Shown piece after piece: positions 17,227 through 26,416 of a stretch of 64,000 bases of DNA. How positions within the stretch are numbered: position 1 is the first letter of the stretch; each line of letters begins with the position of its first letter. A model generated the notes under the pieces. That model saw only the letters and a list, made by a program, of their open reading frames with translations. It had not been told where the DNA came from and did no database searches. Source of the stretch: Mycolicibacterium brisbanense. GTDB lineage: Bacteria; Actinomycetota; Actinomycetes; Mycobacteriales; Mycobacteriaceae. The position numbers and the translations under genes are program-made. Location: positions 1-64,000 of the forward strand of contig NZ_BCSX01000018.1 in the NCBI RefSeq assembly GCF_001570425.1. Reading direction: 5' to 3'.

Positions 17227-17239
17227 TCTGCGGTACCGT
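17211..17239 (+). promoter_or_regulatory. Predicted leaderless promoter of the CGNR gene
   Basis: TACCGT (17234-17239) is a TAnnnT -10 placed six bases before the ATG at 17246. TGATTT (17211-17216) lies 17 bases further up as a weak -35, inside the operator. There is no ribosome site before the ATG. Confidence 0.4.
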
Positions 17240-17245
17240 GGTGCG

Positions 17246-17815
17246 ATGACCGATGGCGAGACCAAACCCGCACCGTGGCCGCTTGCCCGGGTCCAAGCGC
17301 TGGTCAACACCGTCGAACTGCCCGCGGGCCCGGACCGGCTGGCCCGTGCCGACGACGCCGCCCCATGGCTGATCGACAACGGTCTGCTGAAAGCGGGCGC
17401 CAGCCCCACGGCCGACGAATTGGAGTTCCTCCGCGAGGTTCGGGAAGCGCTGCGGGCGCTGCTGATTCACAACGCGGGAGGCGACGCACCCGGGCCGCGC
17501 ACCCTGCGGGTCCTGCGCGACGTCGCTGCCCGCGCTCCCGCACAGGTCGGATTGGACACCGAGGGGCAAATCACCCTGGCCGCGTCCGGTGACAGCCTGC
17601 GCGAGCGTCTCGTCGAACTGCTGGTGGTGATCCGCGACGCTCAGCGCGACGGCAGTTGGTCACGGCTCAAGGCGTGTGCCAACGACGAATGCGCGTGGGC
17701 TTTCTACGACAGATCTCGAAACCACGGCGGCATCTGGTGCGACATGGCCGACTGTGGGAACAAGTTGAAGAATCGGGAGTTCCGCGCGCGCCGCCGCGCC
17801 GGAGGCGCGAGTTGA
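17246..17815 (+). CDS. CGNR zinc-finger (ABATE-type) putative transcription regulator
   Basis: A 189-residue protein. The C-terminal zinc ribbon has cysteines at 144, 149, 165 and 170 in CANDECAWAFYDRSRN and WCDMADCGNK; the signature CGNR is CGNK here. The N-terminal 130 residues form a helical ABATE-like domain (stress-induced regulator family). Such proteins are thought to be DNA-binding regulators. The basic tail ARRRAGGAS is encoded by the first unit of a 26-bp tandem repeat, so the natural C-terminus may have been altered by the repeat. The gene is divergent from the hypothetical at 16641. Confidence 0.8.
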   Translation: MTDGETKPAPWPLARVQALVNTVELPAGPDRLARADDAAPWLIDNGLLKAGASPTADELEFLREVREALRALLIHNAGGDAPGPRTLRVLRDVAARAPAQVGLDTEGQITLAASGDSLRERLVELLVVIRDAQRDGSWSRLKACANDECAWAFYDRSRNHGGIWCDMADCGNKLKNREFRARRRAGGAS

Positions 17816-17951
17816 GCTGGGGCGCCGGAGGCGCGAGTTGAGCTGGGGCGCCGGAGGCGCGAGTTGAGCTGGGGCGCCGGAGGCGCGAGTTGAGCTGGGG
17901 CGCCGGAGGCGCGAGTTGAGCTGGGGCGCCGGAGGCGCGGGTTGAGCTGGG
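17796..17951. repeat. 26-bp tandem repeat, six copies (VNTR-like)
   Basis: Six head-to-tail 26-bp units begin at 17796, 17822, 17848, 17874, 17900 and 17926; only the last differs, with one base (GGGTTGAG). Each unit starts with GCGCCGGAGGCGC, a 5-bp stem with a three-base loop, followed by GAGTTGAGCTGGG. The first unit contains the stop codon of the CGNR gene, and the array ends 12 bp before the stop of the convergent protease gene. There are no spacers, so it is not CRISPR. Confidence 0.95.
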
Positions 17952-17962
17952 TGCCCGACTGC

Positions 17963-18721
17963 TCAGGTCGACAGGTGCCAGACGACAGCGGCGGCCAACG
18001 CACCCAGCCCGTTCAATGACCAGTGCAGGGCGATCGGCGCCAGCAGGCTGCCGCTGCGCCTGCGCAGCCAGGTGAACACGAATCCGGCGACCCCAGTGGC
18101 CACCACGGCCATGACGACTCCGGCCACCATGCCGAAGAACCCGCCGCCGAACAGCCGGGTGAACCCCACGTTGCCGCTGGTCAAGCCCAGGGAGCTGGCG
18201 ATGTGCCACAAGCCGAACAACAGCGAACCGGCCGCGGCGACACCACGGAAACCCCAGGCCCGGTCGAGCGCGCCGTGCAGCACACCGCGGAAGGCCAGCT
18301 CCTCGGGAATCACCGTCTGCAACGGGATGATGACCATCGATGCGATCACTGCGCCCGAGATGGTCGCGTAGTGGTTGTTCATGAACATCGGCCGCGTCCA
18401 CGGCAACAGGGCGCCGATCGCGATCACCGTCAGCACCAATGCGACCGCCGCGAGCGCATAACCCGCGCCTGACCGCCAGTGCTCGCGGCTCAGACCGAGC
18501 TCGGCCCATCCCAGACCGCGTGCCCGCACGAGGGCCAGCAATCCGAGCGCCGCAGCCGGCACGGTCGCGACACTGGCCCACGGTGTGGTGAAGTGTGCGA
18601 TCACATTGGTCAGCGTCAGCACCACGACCACGACACCGATATCGGCGTAGATACGGAAGTGATGCAACGCCGACAGCTGGCCCACCAGGGGATGCTCGGC
18701 TACCGCGGCGTGGTCAGACAT
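17963..18721 (-). CDS. CPBP-family (CAAX-type) intramembrane metalloprotease
   Basis: A 252-residue protein with about six to eight membrane segments. The catalytic motifs are visible: EELAFRG with EE at 140-141 and Arg145, and FGLWHIASS with His173. Bacterial members are often self-immunity or protein-processing proteases of unknown substrate. A homologous integral membrane protein (Rv1863c) follows adhA in M. tuberculosis, so the two genes and repeat between adhA and this gene look like an insertion. Its 3' end abuts the tandem repeat. Start ATG at 18721. Confidence 0.88.
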   Translation of the reverse strand: MSDHAAVAEHPLVGQLSALHHFRIYADIGVVVVVLTLTNVIAHFTTPWASVATVPAAALGLLALVRARGLGWAELGLSREHWRSGAGYALAAVALVLTVIAIGALLPWTRPMFMNNHYATISGAVIASMVIIPLQTVIPEELAFRGVLHGALDRAWGFRGVAAAGSLLFGLWHIASSLGLTSGNVGFTRLFGGGFFGMVAGVVMAVVATGVAGFVFTWLRRRSGSLLAPIALHWSLNGLGALAAAVVWHLST

Positions 18722-18759
18722 AACTTGCCCATCATACGGGCGCTACGCAATACCCCAGG

Positions 18760-21129
18760 TCACATCCGTTCCCAGGTCCACCCGGAGATCGCCGGATCGT
18801 CTTCTCCGTGTTCGCGCGTGTAGCTGCGGGCGGCCAGTCGGGCGTCGACCATCTCCTGCCGCAGCCCCGCGGCGCGGCTGGACAGCCCGTCGACGCGGTC
18901 GATGACATCCATCACCAGGTGGAACCGGTCCAGGTCATTGAGCATGACCATGTCGAACGGTGTCGTCGTGGTGCCCCGCTCCTTGAATCCCCGGACATGC
19001 AGTTGATCGTGGTTGGCGTGCCGGTATGCCAAGCGGTGGATCAGCCACGGATAGCCGTGGTAGGCGAAGATCACGGGTTTGTCGGTGGTGAACACCGAAT
19101 CGAATTCGCGCTCGGACATGCCGTGCGGATGCTCGGATTCGGGTTGCAGCCGCATGATGTCGACCACGTTGACCACCCGGACCTTCAGGTCGGGGAGCCG
19201 GTGGCGCAGGATGTCGGCCGCGGCGAGGGTCTCCAGCGTCGGAATGTCACCGGCACACGCCAGCACCACGTCGGGTTCGTCGGATCCGGTGCTCGCCCAT
19301 TCCCAGATGCCCAGCCCCCGGGCGCAGTGGGCGATGGCCTCGTCCATGGTCAGGTAGGTCAGCGCCGGTTGCTTGCCTGCCACGATGACGTTGACGTAGT
19401 CGCGGCTGCGCAGGCAGTGGTCGGCGACCGACAGTAGGGTGTTGGCATCCGGCGGCAGGTACACCCGCACGACCTCGGGCCGCTTGTTGGCCACGTGATC
19501 GATGAACCCGGGGTCCTGGTGTGACGCGCCGTTGTGGTCCTGGCGCCAGACGTGCGAGGTCAGCAGGTAGTTCAGCGAGGCGATGGGCCGCCGCCACGGC
19601 AGGTGTGAACTGCTGAACAGCCATTTGGCGTGCTGGTTGAGCATCGAGTCGACGATGTGCACGAACGCCTCGTAGCAGTTGAACAGGCCGTGCCGGCCGG
19701 TCAGCAGATAGCCCTCCAGCCAGCCCTGGCACAGATGTTCGGAGAGCACCTCCATCACCCGGCCGTCGGGTGCTAGGTGGTCGTCGCCGGGTTCGATCTC
19801 GGCTTGCCAGGCCCGGTCGGTCGATTCGAACACCGACGCGAGCCGGTTGGACGCGGTTTCGTCGGGGCCCATCAACCGGAACCGGTCGGGGTTGCGGGCG
19901 ATGACGTCGCGCAGGAAGGTGCCCAGGACCCGGGTGGCCTCCGCGGTTGCGGCCGCCGGCTGGTCGACGGTGACGGCGTAGTCGGCGAACTTCGGCAGGT
20001 CGAGGTCGCGCAACAACAACCCGCCGTTGGCGTGCGGGTTGGCGCTCATCCGCCGCTCGCCAGCGGGTGCCGCGGCCCGCAGCTCTTCGCGTAACGCCCC
20101 GGTGTCGTCGAACAGCTCCTCGGGGCGGTAGCTGCGCAGCCACTCTTCGAGTTGGGCGAGGTGCGCGGGGTTGGTGCGAGTCTCCGACAGCGGCACCTGA
20201 TGCGAGCGCCAGGTGCCCTCGACCTGTTTGCCATCGACCTCGCTCGGGCCGGTCCAGCCCTTGGGGGTGCGCAGCACGATCATGGGCCACAGCGGGCGGC
20301 CGGGTTCGCCGTCGAGGCGGGCAGCGCGCTGGATGGCGGCGATCTGGTCGAAGGCCTCGTCGAAGGCGGTGGCCAACTGTTGATGCACGTTTGCCGGATC
20401 GTCACCGGCGACCGTGATGGGTCGGTAGCCGTACCCGTAGAGCAGGGCGTCGAGTTCTTCGGCCGGAATGCGGGCAAGCACAGTCGGATTCGCGATTTTG
20501 TAGCCGTTGAGATGCAGGATCGGCAGCACCGCGCCGTCGGTCACCGGGTTGAGGAACTTGTTGGAATGCCAACTGGCGGCCAGTGGTCCGGTCTCGGCCT
20601 CACCGTCGCCGATCACGCAGGCCACCACCAGATCGGGGTTGTCGAAGGCGGCGCCGTAGGCGTGCACCAGCGCATAGCCCAGTTCGCCGCCCTCGTGGAT
20701 GGAGCCCGGTGTCTCGGCCGCGACGTGGCTGGGGATGCCGCCGGGAAAAGAGAACTGCCGGAACAGCTTTCGCAGCCCCTCGGTATCTTCGCCGATACCG
20801 GTGTAGACCTCGCTGTAGGTGCCTTCCAGATACGCGTTGGCCACCAATCCCGGGCCGCCGTGACCGGGCCCGGTGATGTAGATGACGTCGGAATCGCGTT
20901 CGCGGATGATGCGGTTGAGGTGGGCGTAGATGAGGTTCAGTCCCGGCGTGGTGCCCCAGTGGCCCAGCAGGCGCGGTTTGACGTGGTCGGCCACCAGTGG
21001 TTCGCGCAGCAGCGGGTTGTCCAGCAGGTAGATCTGGCCGACCGAGAGGTAATTGGCGGCCCGCCAGTAGGAATCGATGAGCGTCAGTTCGGCATCGGAC
21101 AGCGTAGGGGTGAGCGCCTGTGCAGTCAT
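18760..21129 (-). CDS. xfp: Xylulose-5-phosphate/fructose-6-phosphate phosphoketolase
   Basis: A 789-residue thiamine-diphosphate enzyme that cleaves xylulose 5-phosphate or fructose 6-phosphate with phosphate into acetyl phosphate plus an aldose phosphate. The ThDP site [19 protein letters not shown] lies near residues 173-191. Other signatures are [20 protein letters not shown], the His-rich catalytic region and HQDPGF. Full length for the family. No acetate kinase is adjacent. It is divergent from the thiolase-like gene. Because the neighbouring polyol locus would yield pentulose phosphate, it could feed from it, but that is inference. Confidence 0.96.
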   Translation of the reverse strand: MTAQALTPTLSDAELTLIDSYWRAANYLSVGQIYLLDNPLLREPLVADHVKPRLLGHWGTTPGLNLIYAHLNRIIRERDSDVIYITGPGHGGPGLVANAYLEGTYSEVYTGIGEDTEGLRKLFRQFSFPGGIPSHVAAETPGSIHEGGELGYALVHAYGAAFDNPDLVVACVIGDGEAETGPLAASWHSNKFLNPVTDGAVLPILHLNGYKIANPTVLARIPAEELDALLYGYGYRPITVAGDDPANVHQQLATAFDEAFDQIAAIQRAARLDGEPGRPLWPMIVLRTPKGWTGPSEVDGKQVEGTWRSHQVPLSETRTNPAHLAQLEEWLRSYRPEELFDDTGALREELRAAAPAGERRMSANPHANGGLLLRDLDLPKFADYAVTVDQPAAATAEATRVLGTFLRDVIARNPDRFRLMGPDETASNRLASVFESTDRAWQAEIEPGDDHLAPDGRVMEVLSEHLCQGWLEGYLLTGRHGLFNCYEAFVHIVDSMLNQHAKWLFSSSHLPWRRPIASLNYLLTSHVWRQDHNGASHQDPGFIDHVANKRPEVVRVYLPPDANTLLSVADHCLRSRDYVNVIVAGKQPALTYLTMDEAIAHCARGLGIWEWASTGSDEPDVVLACAGDIPTLETLAAADILRHRLPDLKVRVVNVVDIMRLQPESEHPHGMSEREFDSVFTTDKPVIFAYHGYPWLIHRLAYRHANHDQLHVRGFKERGTTTTPFDMVMLNDLDRFHLVMDVIDRVDGLSSRAAGLRQEMVDARLAARSYTREHGEDDPAISGWTWERM

Positions 21130-21234
21130 CTATCCCATCATGGCCCCGATCGGTGAACAGTGGGTGAGAATTATTGACGCCGGCGGCGGCGATGTCGCGA
21201 ATCGTCGTCGTCGCGGGCCGGATATGGTGCACCG

Positions 21235-22710
21235 ATGCCCACCGACCCAAGGACGCCGGTACTCGTCGGATACGGCCAGGTCAATCAGCGCGACGAAGAT
21301 CCCGGGCGGGAACCAGTCGACCTCATGGTGGCGGCGGCCCGCAACGCCGCCGACCCGCGGGTCCTGGAGGCCGTGGACTCCATCCGCATCGTCAACCTGT
21401 TGTCGTGGCGGTATCGCGATCCGGGACTGTTGTTGGCGCAGCGGATTCGCGCCCGTAACGCGTCCACGCGCTACACCGGCATCGGCGGCAACGTGCCGCA
21501 GACCTTGGTCAACGAGGCATGCCGGGATGTGATGGCGGGCCGCGCCGATGCCGTGCTGATCGCGGGTGCCGAAACCTGGCGTACGCGTAGCCGTCTGCGG
21601 GCCCGCGGTGTCAAGCCCGACTGGACTCGCCAGGACGAATCGGTGCCGTTGGCTCCGGGCAGCGACGACGGCGTGCCGATGGCCGGCGACGCCGAGATCC
21701 GGATCATGCTCGACCGCCCGGCGTACGTGTATCCGATGTTCGAGCAGGCGGTGCGGATCGCGGCCGGCGAGGCCCCGGATGTCCACCGGCAGCGCATCGG
21801 CGAACTGTGGGCGCAATTCAGCGCGGTGGCCGCCGGCAATCCGCACGCCTGGACCACCGAACGGTTCACGGGCGAGCAGATCACCGAACCCGGACCGGAC
21901 AACCGGATGATCAGCTGGCCCTATACCAAGCTGATGAACTCCAACAACATGGTGGATCAGGGTGCGGCACTGATCCTCACGTCGGTCCAGAAGGCGCAAT
22001 ATCTCCAGATTCCCAGGGACCGTTGGGTTTTCCCGTACGCAGGGACCGATGCGCACGATACGTACGCGATCGGGGAGCGTGCGGAACTCTTCCGATCTCC
22101 GGCGATCCGCATCGGTGGCCGCCGGGTGCTCGAGTTGGCGGGTCTCGGCGTCGACGAGCTCGACCTGATCGACGTGTACTCGTGCTTCCCGTCGGCGATG
22201 CAGGTGGCTGCAACCGAACTCGGTCTGCCGCTGGGGGATCCGGCTCGGCCGCTGACCGTCACCGGCGGGCTGACCTTCGCGGGCGGGCCGTGGAGCAACT
22301 ACGTCACGCATTCGATCGCGACGATGGCCGAGCAACTGGTGGCCCGCCCGGGCACCCGCGGCCTGATCACCGCCAACGGTGGTTATCTGACCAAGCACAG
22401 TTTCGGGGTTTACGGCACCGAACCGCCCGGCAGTGAATTCCGTTGGGAGGATGTGCAATCCGCGGTCGACCGGGAGCCCACCCGCAGACTGGCAGTCGAG
22501 TGGTCGGGCGTGGGGACGGTCGAATCGTGGACCACGCCGTTTCAGCGCGACGGCACGCCCGAGAAGGCCTATCTGGCCGTGCGGACGCCCGACGACGCGC
22601 GGACCCTGGCGCTGATCACCGACTCGTCCGACGCGGCTGCGACGGTGGCCGCTGACATCGCGGGGGCCAAGGTCACCGTCCACGCCGACGGCACCGCGAA
22701 TTTGATCTGA
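21235..22710 (+). CDS. Thiolase-like acetyl-CoA acetyltransferase family protein
   Basis: A 491-residue protein with thiolase-fold features: TPVLVGYGQVNQRDED at the start, CRDVMAGRADAVLIAGAE where thiolases place the nucleophile region, ELDLIDVYSCFPSAMQ and GGLTFAGGPWSNYVTHS. The usual catalytic cysteine motif is not clear, as in the SCP2-like thiolase subgroup. The last 90 residues resemble an OB-type tail (SWTTPFQRDGTPEKAYLAV). Counterpart of Rv1867. It may act on an acyl-CoA of unknown length. It converges on the SorC-type regulator with a six-base gap. Confidence 0.85.
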   Translation: MPTDPRTPVLVGYGQVNQRDEDPGREPVDLMVAAARNAADPRVLEAVDSIRIVNLLSWRYRDPGLLLAQRIRARNASTRYTGIGGNVPQTLVNEACRDVMAGRADAVLIAGAETWRTRSRLRARGVKPDWTRQDESVPLAPGSDDGVPMAGDAEIRIMLDRPAYVYPMFEQAVRIAAGEAPDVHRQRIGELWAQFSAVAAGNPHAWTTERFTGEQITEPGPDNRMISWPYTKLMNSNNMVDQGAALILTSVQKAQYLQIPRDRWVFPYAGTDAHDTYAIGERAELFRSPAIRIGGRRVLELAGLGVDELDLIDVYSCFPSAMQVAATELGLPLGDPARPLTVTGGLTFAGGPWSNYVTHSIATMAEQLVARPGTRGLITANGGYLTKHSFGVYGTEPPGSEFRWEDVQSAVDREPTRRLAVEWSGVGTVESWTTPFQRDGTPEKAYLAVRTPDDARTLALITDSSDAAATVAADIAGAKVTVHADGTANLI

Positions 22711-22716
22711 GCGCGC

Positions 22717-23631
22717 TCAGCCGAGGATCGCAGCGGCGATCTCGGAATCGGTGACCAGTGCGGACACCATCCCGGAGCGCAGCACGGCGCGGGTGGCGGC
22801 GATCTTCTCCGCGCCGGTCGCGAGCGCGATGACCGTCGGGATGGCACGCAGCGTGGCCTCGTCGATACCCATGCGCCGGTCGTCGAGGCCGGGCAAGCGG
22901 TGGCCGTCGGCGTCGAGCAGCAGCGCGCAGGTCTCGGCGCACACGCCGTCCGCCGCGAACTCGCGGACCTCGTCGTCCGACAGCGATGCGTAGACCTGGG
23001 AAGCGCCATCGCTCCACGCGCCGACCGACACCAGCGCGCAGCTGACCTGCGGGTAGCGGGAGAAGGTGTCCTGGATCTGCTGGTTGCCGGCCAGGCTGGC
23101 CGCGGTGCGCGCGTCCGACACCACCAGCGGCGCGTACAGCGGCCAGGGGGTTCCGCCGCTGACCTCGCTGATGCGTCGCACCAGATCGGCGCCGTTGTGG
23201 ATGATCGCCCCGGCCATGCCGGTGAGCTGGACGACGTCGCAGGCCGGCAGCGCGGTGAGGTGATCGGCGATGCGGGCCAGCGTGCGTCCGCAGTCGACGC
23301 CGATCACGTCGCCTTCTCGCAGAACCGATTGCAGCAGTTCGGCAGTCGCCCGCGTGACGGCCTCGACCCGGTCGCCGGAGTCGGCGGAGGTGACGGCATA
23401 GGCGTGCTGCAGTCCGAACCGGCTCTGCAGGGCCGAAGACAGCGCGACGTCGATGGAGCCGGGATCGTGGATCTTGATCTCCACCATCCCCGACGCGACT
23501 GCCTCGTCGAGTTCGCGTGCCACCTTGAACCGCGAGATGCCGAGTTCATCGGCGATCTGGATGCGGGTGCGGCCCTCCAGGTAGTAGCGCCGGGCGATCA
23601 TCGCCCGCTGGAACAACTCGTCCGGCCCCAC
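22717..23631 (-). CDS. SorC/DeoR-type sugar-binding transcriptional regulator
   Basis: A 304-residue regulator. Residues 3-50 hold the helix-turn-helix (DELFQRAMIARRYYLEGRTR, IQIADELGISRFKVARELDEA). The rest is the SorC sugar-phosphate-binding domain (GDVIGVDCGRTLARIADHL, VVQLTGMAG, LVSVGAW). I chose the GTG at 23631 because GGAAGGGGG lies five bases upstream; the ATG at 23673 sits inside a palindrome and has no ribosome site. It is divergent from the polyol operon and probably controls it in response to a phosphorylated sugar. Confidence 0.9.
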   Translation of the reverse strand: MGPDELFQRAMIARRYYLEGRTRIQIADELGISRFKVARELDEAVASGMVEIKIHDPGSIDVALSSALQSRFGLQHAYAVTSADSGDRVEAVTRATAELLQSVLREGDVIGVDCGRTLARIADHLTALPACDVVQLTGMAGAIIHNGADLVRRISEVSGGTPWPLYAPLVVSDARTAASLAGNQQIQDTFSRYPQVSCALVSVGAWSDGASQVYASLSDDEVREFAADGVCAETCALLLDADGHRLPGLDDRRMGIDEATLRAIPTVIALATGAEKIAATRAVLRSGMVSALVTDSEIAAAILG

Positions 23632-23666
23632 GCTTGCCCCCTTCCGGACTCGCGCGGCCGACACGA

Positions 23667-23700
23667 TGCACATATGTGCAGCCGCATTGACATATGAGCA
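23667..23700. promoter_or_regulatory. Predicted SorC-regulator operator pair
   Basis: TGCACATATGTGCA (23667-23680) is a perfect 14-bp palindrome. TTGACATATGAGCA (23687-23700) matches it at 11 of 14 positions. Their CATATG centres are 20 bp apart, about two helical turns. The second copy overlaps a consensus -35 of the operon promoter. Confidence 0.65.
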
Positions 23701-23716
23701 TAGAGCACTGCATGAT
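23687..23716 (+). promoter_or_regulatory. Predicted sigma-A-type promoter of the polyol operon
   Basis: A perfect -35 TTGACA (23687-23692), an 18-base spacer and CATGAT (23711-23716) precede the operon. Transcription should start near 23724, leaving about 32 bases before the first ATG at 23756. Confidence 0.5.
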
Positions 23717-23755
23717 CCGAGTCACAGTCGATCAGATGAGGGTCATGAATATCAG

Positions 23756-23863
23756 ATGAGCGGAGGCGACCAGCGGATGACCGTCGAGGACGAGACCGAA
23801 TCGGTCGCCCCGGCCGGCGCGGTGTCGTCGCAGGCATTCGCCGATCCCTTGGTACGGGCATGA
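23756..23863 (+). CDS. Small leader ORF coupled to the kinase gene
   Basis: A frame of 35 residues from the ATG at 23756, or 28 from the ATG at 23777, which has GGAGG 12 bases upstream. It ends in TGA overlapping the kinase ATG by four bases. The product is acidic and Ala/Ser-rich (EDETESVAPAGAVSS) with no recognisable family. The kinase itself lacks a ribosome site, so translation through this frame would explain how it is expressed. Either a real microprotein or a coupling leader. Confidence 0.5.
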   Translation: MSGGDQRMTVEDETESVAPAGAVSSQAFADPLVRA

Positions 23864-25389
23864 CCGAAGATGCTGTGCTAGGCGTGGATTCGTCCACGCA
23901 GTCGTGCAAGGTCGAGATTCGTGAGCTGGCCACCGGACGGCTGCTGGGGTCCGGTTCGGCCGCGCATCCGCCCGCGTACCCGCCCTGCAGTGAACAGCAC
24001 CCGCGGGACTGGGTCAGCGCGTTCATCGAGGCGACCCGCGCCGCACTGGCCGCGTGCCCGGTCGCCCCGGCCATCCGGTCCATCTCGGTGGCCGCCCAGT
24101 GTCACGGCCTGGTATTGCTCGACGCGCACGGCGAACCGTTGCGGGCCGCCAAGCTGTGGAACGACACCACCGCAGCGCCGAATCTCGCAGTGCTCGTCGA
24201 ACGTATCGGGTCCGGACGCTGGATCCGCAGTATCGGGTCACTGCCGACCGCGGCGTTCACCATCGCCAAACTGGCGTGGTTGGCCGCGCACGAACCCGGC
24301 ACGCTGGATCGGGCCGCCACGCTTCTGCTCCCGCACGACTACCTGACCTACTGGCTGACCGGCGCGCGGGTCACCGACCGCTCCGACGCATCGGGCACCG
24401 GCTACTTCAACACCGATGCGGGGCAATGGATCCCGGGATATCTGGACCTGGCCGGCGGACCGCGGGACTGGTCGGCGATGCTGCCGACGGTCCTCGCGCC
24501 GTGCCAGCCTGCCGGCACCCTCACCGCCGCGGCCGCGGCAGCGCTTGGCCTCGAAGCCGGGACCACCGTGGCGCCTGGCGGCGGCGATCAGCACGCGGCG
24601 TATCTGGGTCTCGGTCTCGTCGACGGTGACCAGTACATCGGCATCGGCACCTCCGGTGTGGTCGCGACGTCGCGGCGCGCACCGGTTTTCGATCCGACCG
24701 GGATGGTCGACGGCGTGGCCGACCTGACCGGCGGTTACCTCCCGTTGGTCAGCACCCTCAACGCGGCCCGGGTCGGCGAGGTCGCGGCCCGGCTGCTGGG
24801 CACCGACCTGGCCGGGTTGGCCGAGCTGGCGCTGGCCGCCGGTGATGCGCCCGGTCCGGTGCTGGTCCCGTTTCTCGACGGCGAGCGCAAACCCGACCGC
24901 CCGGCAGCACGCGGCGGCCTCGTCGATGTCACCAGTCACACCACCCGGGAAGAACTCGCCAGAGCCTTCGTCGAAGGTCCGCTGCTGTCTCTGATGAACG
25001 CGCGAGATCACCTGCGCGAGTGCAACGTCGACCTCGGCGGCAATGCCGTCGCGGTCGGTGGTGGTACCCGGTCGCCGGCGACGCTGCAGCTGCTCGCCGA
25101 TCTGCTCGGCGACGAAGTCACCGTGCTCGACGCCGACGAGGCGACCGCCCGCGGCGCGTGTGTCCAGGCCGCTGCGGTCGCGGGGGAGATGAACGTCGCG
25201 GGACTGGTCGACCTGGCCAAGCGCTGGCAACCGCCGGTGCGGGCCCGCGTCGCACCGCGGCGGCGCCGCCGTGACCTCACCGCCCTTCGAGCCCGGTGGG
25301 CCGAGGTGGCCCGCTCGCCGCTTCTCGATTCCGGCGGGCACGCGCTGCCCACCCCCGACCAGGACCACCGAGAGGAGACCGTCAGATGA
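23860..25389 (+). CDS. xylB: FGGY-family carbohydrate kinase, xylulokinase-like
   Basis: A 509-residue ATP-dependent sugar kinase. The N-terminal phosphate loop region is VDSSTQSCKVEI, then SISVAAQCHGLVLLD and LWNDTT. The catalytic-base region is PGGGDQHAAYLGLG, and PFLDGERKPDRP resembles the xylulokinase signature. Length fits XylB. It would phosphorylate a ketopentose made by the dehydrogenases downstream. Its stop overlaps the next ATG by four bases. The last 40 residues are Arg-rich and not typical of the family. Confidence 0.88.
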   Translation: MTEDAVLGVDSSTQSCKVEIRELATGRLLGSGSAAHPPAYPPCSEQHPRDWVSAFIEATRAALAACPVAPAIRSISVAAQCHGLVLLDAHGEPLRAAKLWNDTTAAPNLAVLVERIGSGRWIRSIGSLPTAAFTIAKLAWLAAHEPGTLDRAATLLLPHDYLTYWLTGARVTDRSDASGTGYFNTDAGQWIPGYLDLAGGPRDWSAMLPTVLAPCQPAGTLTAAAAAALGLEAGTTVAPGGGDQHAAYLGLGLVDGDQYIGIGTSGVVATSRRAPVFDPTGMVDGVADLTGGYLPLVSTLNAARVGEVAARLLGTDLAGLAELALAAGDAPGPVLVPFLDGERKPDRPAARGGLVDVTSHTTREELARAFVEGPLLSLMNARDHLRECNVDLGGNAVAVGGGTRSPATLQLLADLLGDEVTVLDADEATARGACVQAAAVAGEMNVAGLVDLAKRWQPPVRARVAPRRRRRDLTALRARWAEVARSPLLDSGGHALPTPDQDHREETVR

Positions 25390-26402
25390 CCACAACGATG
25401 CGCGCGAGCGTGATGACCGGGGTCGGCACCCTGCAGATCGAAGACCGGCCGGTGCCGTCACCGGCAGCCCACGAGGTGCTGGTGGAGGTCGCCGCCGTCG
25501 GCGTGTGCGGATCCGACGTGCACTACTACCGGCACGGGCGCATCGGCGATTTCGTCGTCGAGGAACCGATGATCCTGGGCCACGAGTTGTCCGGGCGCAT
25601 CGTCGCCGTCGGCGACGGCGTCGACCCCGACCGGGTCGGCCAGCGCGTCGCAGTGGAGCCGCAACATCCGTGCCGACGCTGCAAGCAGTGCCTGGCCGGG
25701 CGGTACAACCTGTGCCCGGAGATGAAGTTCTACGCCACGCCGCCCGTCGACGGCGCGTTCTGCCGCTACGTCACCATCGACGACGACATGGCGCATGCCG
25801 TACCGGATTCGGTGTCCGACGAGGCCGCCGCGCTGCTCGAACCGCTGTCGGTCGCCATCGCCACGATGCGCAAGGCGCACATCGTCCCGGGCTCGTCGAT
25901 CCTCATCGCCGGCGCCGGGCCCATCGGCGTGATCTGCGCACAGGCCGCACGCGCATTCGGTGCGGCCCGCATCGTCGTCACCGATCTGGTGGCCTCGCGC
26001 CGCGAGAAGGCGTTGCAGTTCGGCGCCACCGAGGTACTCGACCCGACGGCCGTCGACGTGTCGGCCATCGAACCGGTCGACGCGTTCGTCGACGCCACCG
26101 GTGTCCCGGTCGCGGTCGTGAGCGGCATCAAGGCCGTCGGCCCGGCCGGTCACGTGGTGCTGGTCGGCATGGGCGCCGACGAGTACGCGCTGCCGGTCAG
26201 CCATATCCAGAACCTCGAGATCACCGTCACCGGCGTGTTCCGCTACACCGACACCTGGCCCGCCGCAATCCATCTGGCGGCCAGCGGAGCCGTCGACCTC
26301 GACGCCATGGTGACCGGTCGCTACGACCTCGAACACGTCGGCGAAGCCCTCGACAGCGACACCGACCCCGCCAGCCTCAAGTCCATCGTCCGCCCGCAGT
26401 GA
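25386..26402 (+). CDS. Zinc-dependent polyol (sorbitol/xylitol-type) dehydrogenase
   Basis: A 338-residue medium-chain dehydrogenase. The catalytic zinc ligands are Cys41 in VCGSDVHYY and His66-Glu67 in LGHELSG; the structural zinc lobe is CRRCKQCLAGRYNLC. The Rossmann motif is IAGAGPIGVICAQAA. The HYYRHGRIGDF stretch is typical of sorbitol/xylitol dehydrogenases, so it probably oxidises a polyol to the ketose that the kinase then phosphorylates. GAGAGGAGACC precedes the ATG. The exact polyol cannot be named. Confidence 0.9.
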   Translation: MTTTMRASVMTGVGTLQIEDRPVPSPAAHEVLVEVAAVGVCGSDVHYYRHGRIGDFVVEEPMILGHELSGRIVAVGDGVDPDRVGQRVAVEPQHPCRRCKQCLAGRYNLCPEMKFYATPPVDGAFCRYVTIDDDMAHAVPDSVSDEAAALLEPLSVAIATMRKAHIVPGSSILIAGAGPIGVICAQAARAFGAARIVVTDLVASRREKALQFGATEVLDPTAVDVSAIEPVDAFVDATGVPVAVVSGIKAVGPAGHVVLVGMGADEYALPVSHIQNLEITVTGVFRYTDTWPAAIHLAASGAVDLDAMVTGRYDLEHVGEALDSDTDPASLKSIVRPQ

Positions 26403-26416
26403 GTGAGAAACCCGCC

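Noticed and set aside
17796..17951. CRISPR array
   Set aside because: The units are directly abutting with no spacers and there are no cas genes.
17667..18581. 304-codon minus-strand frame containing repeated NSRLRRPSSTRASGAPAQLA units
   Set aside because: The apparent protein repeat is just the 26-bp DNA repeat read in rotating frames, and the rest is out of frame with the CPBP protease.
23631..23673. ATG at 23673 as start of the SorC-type regulator
   Set aside because: It lies within the 14-bp palindrome and has no ribosome site, while the GTG at 23631 has GGAAGGGGG at proper distance.
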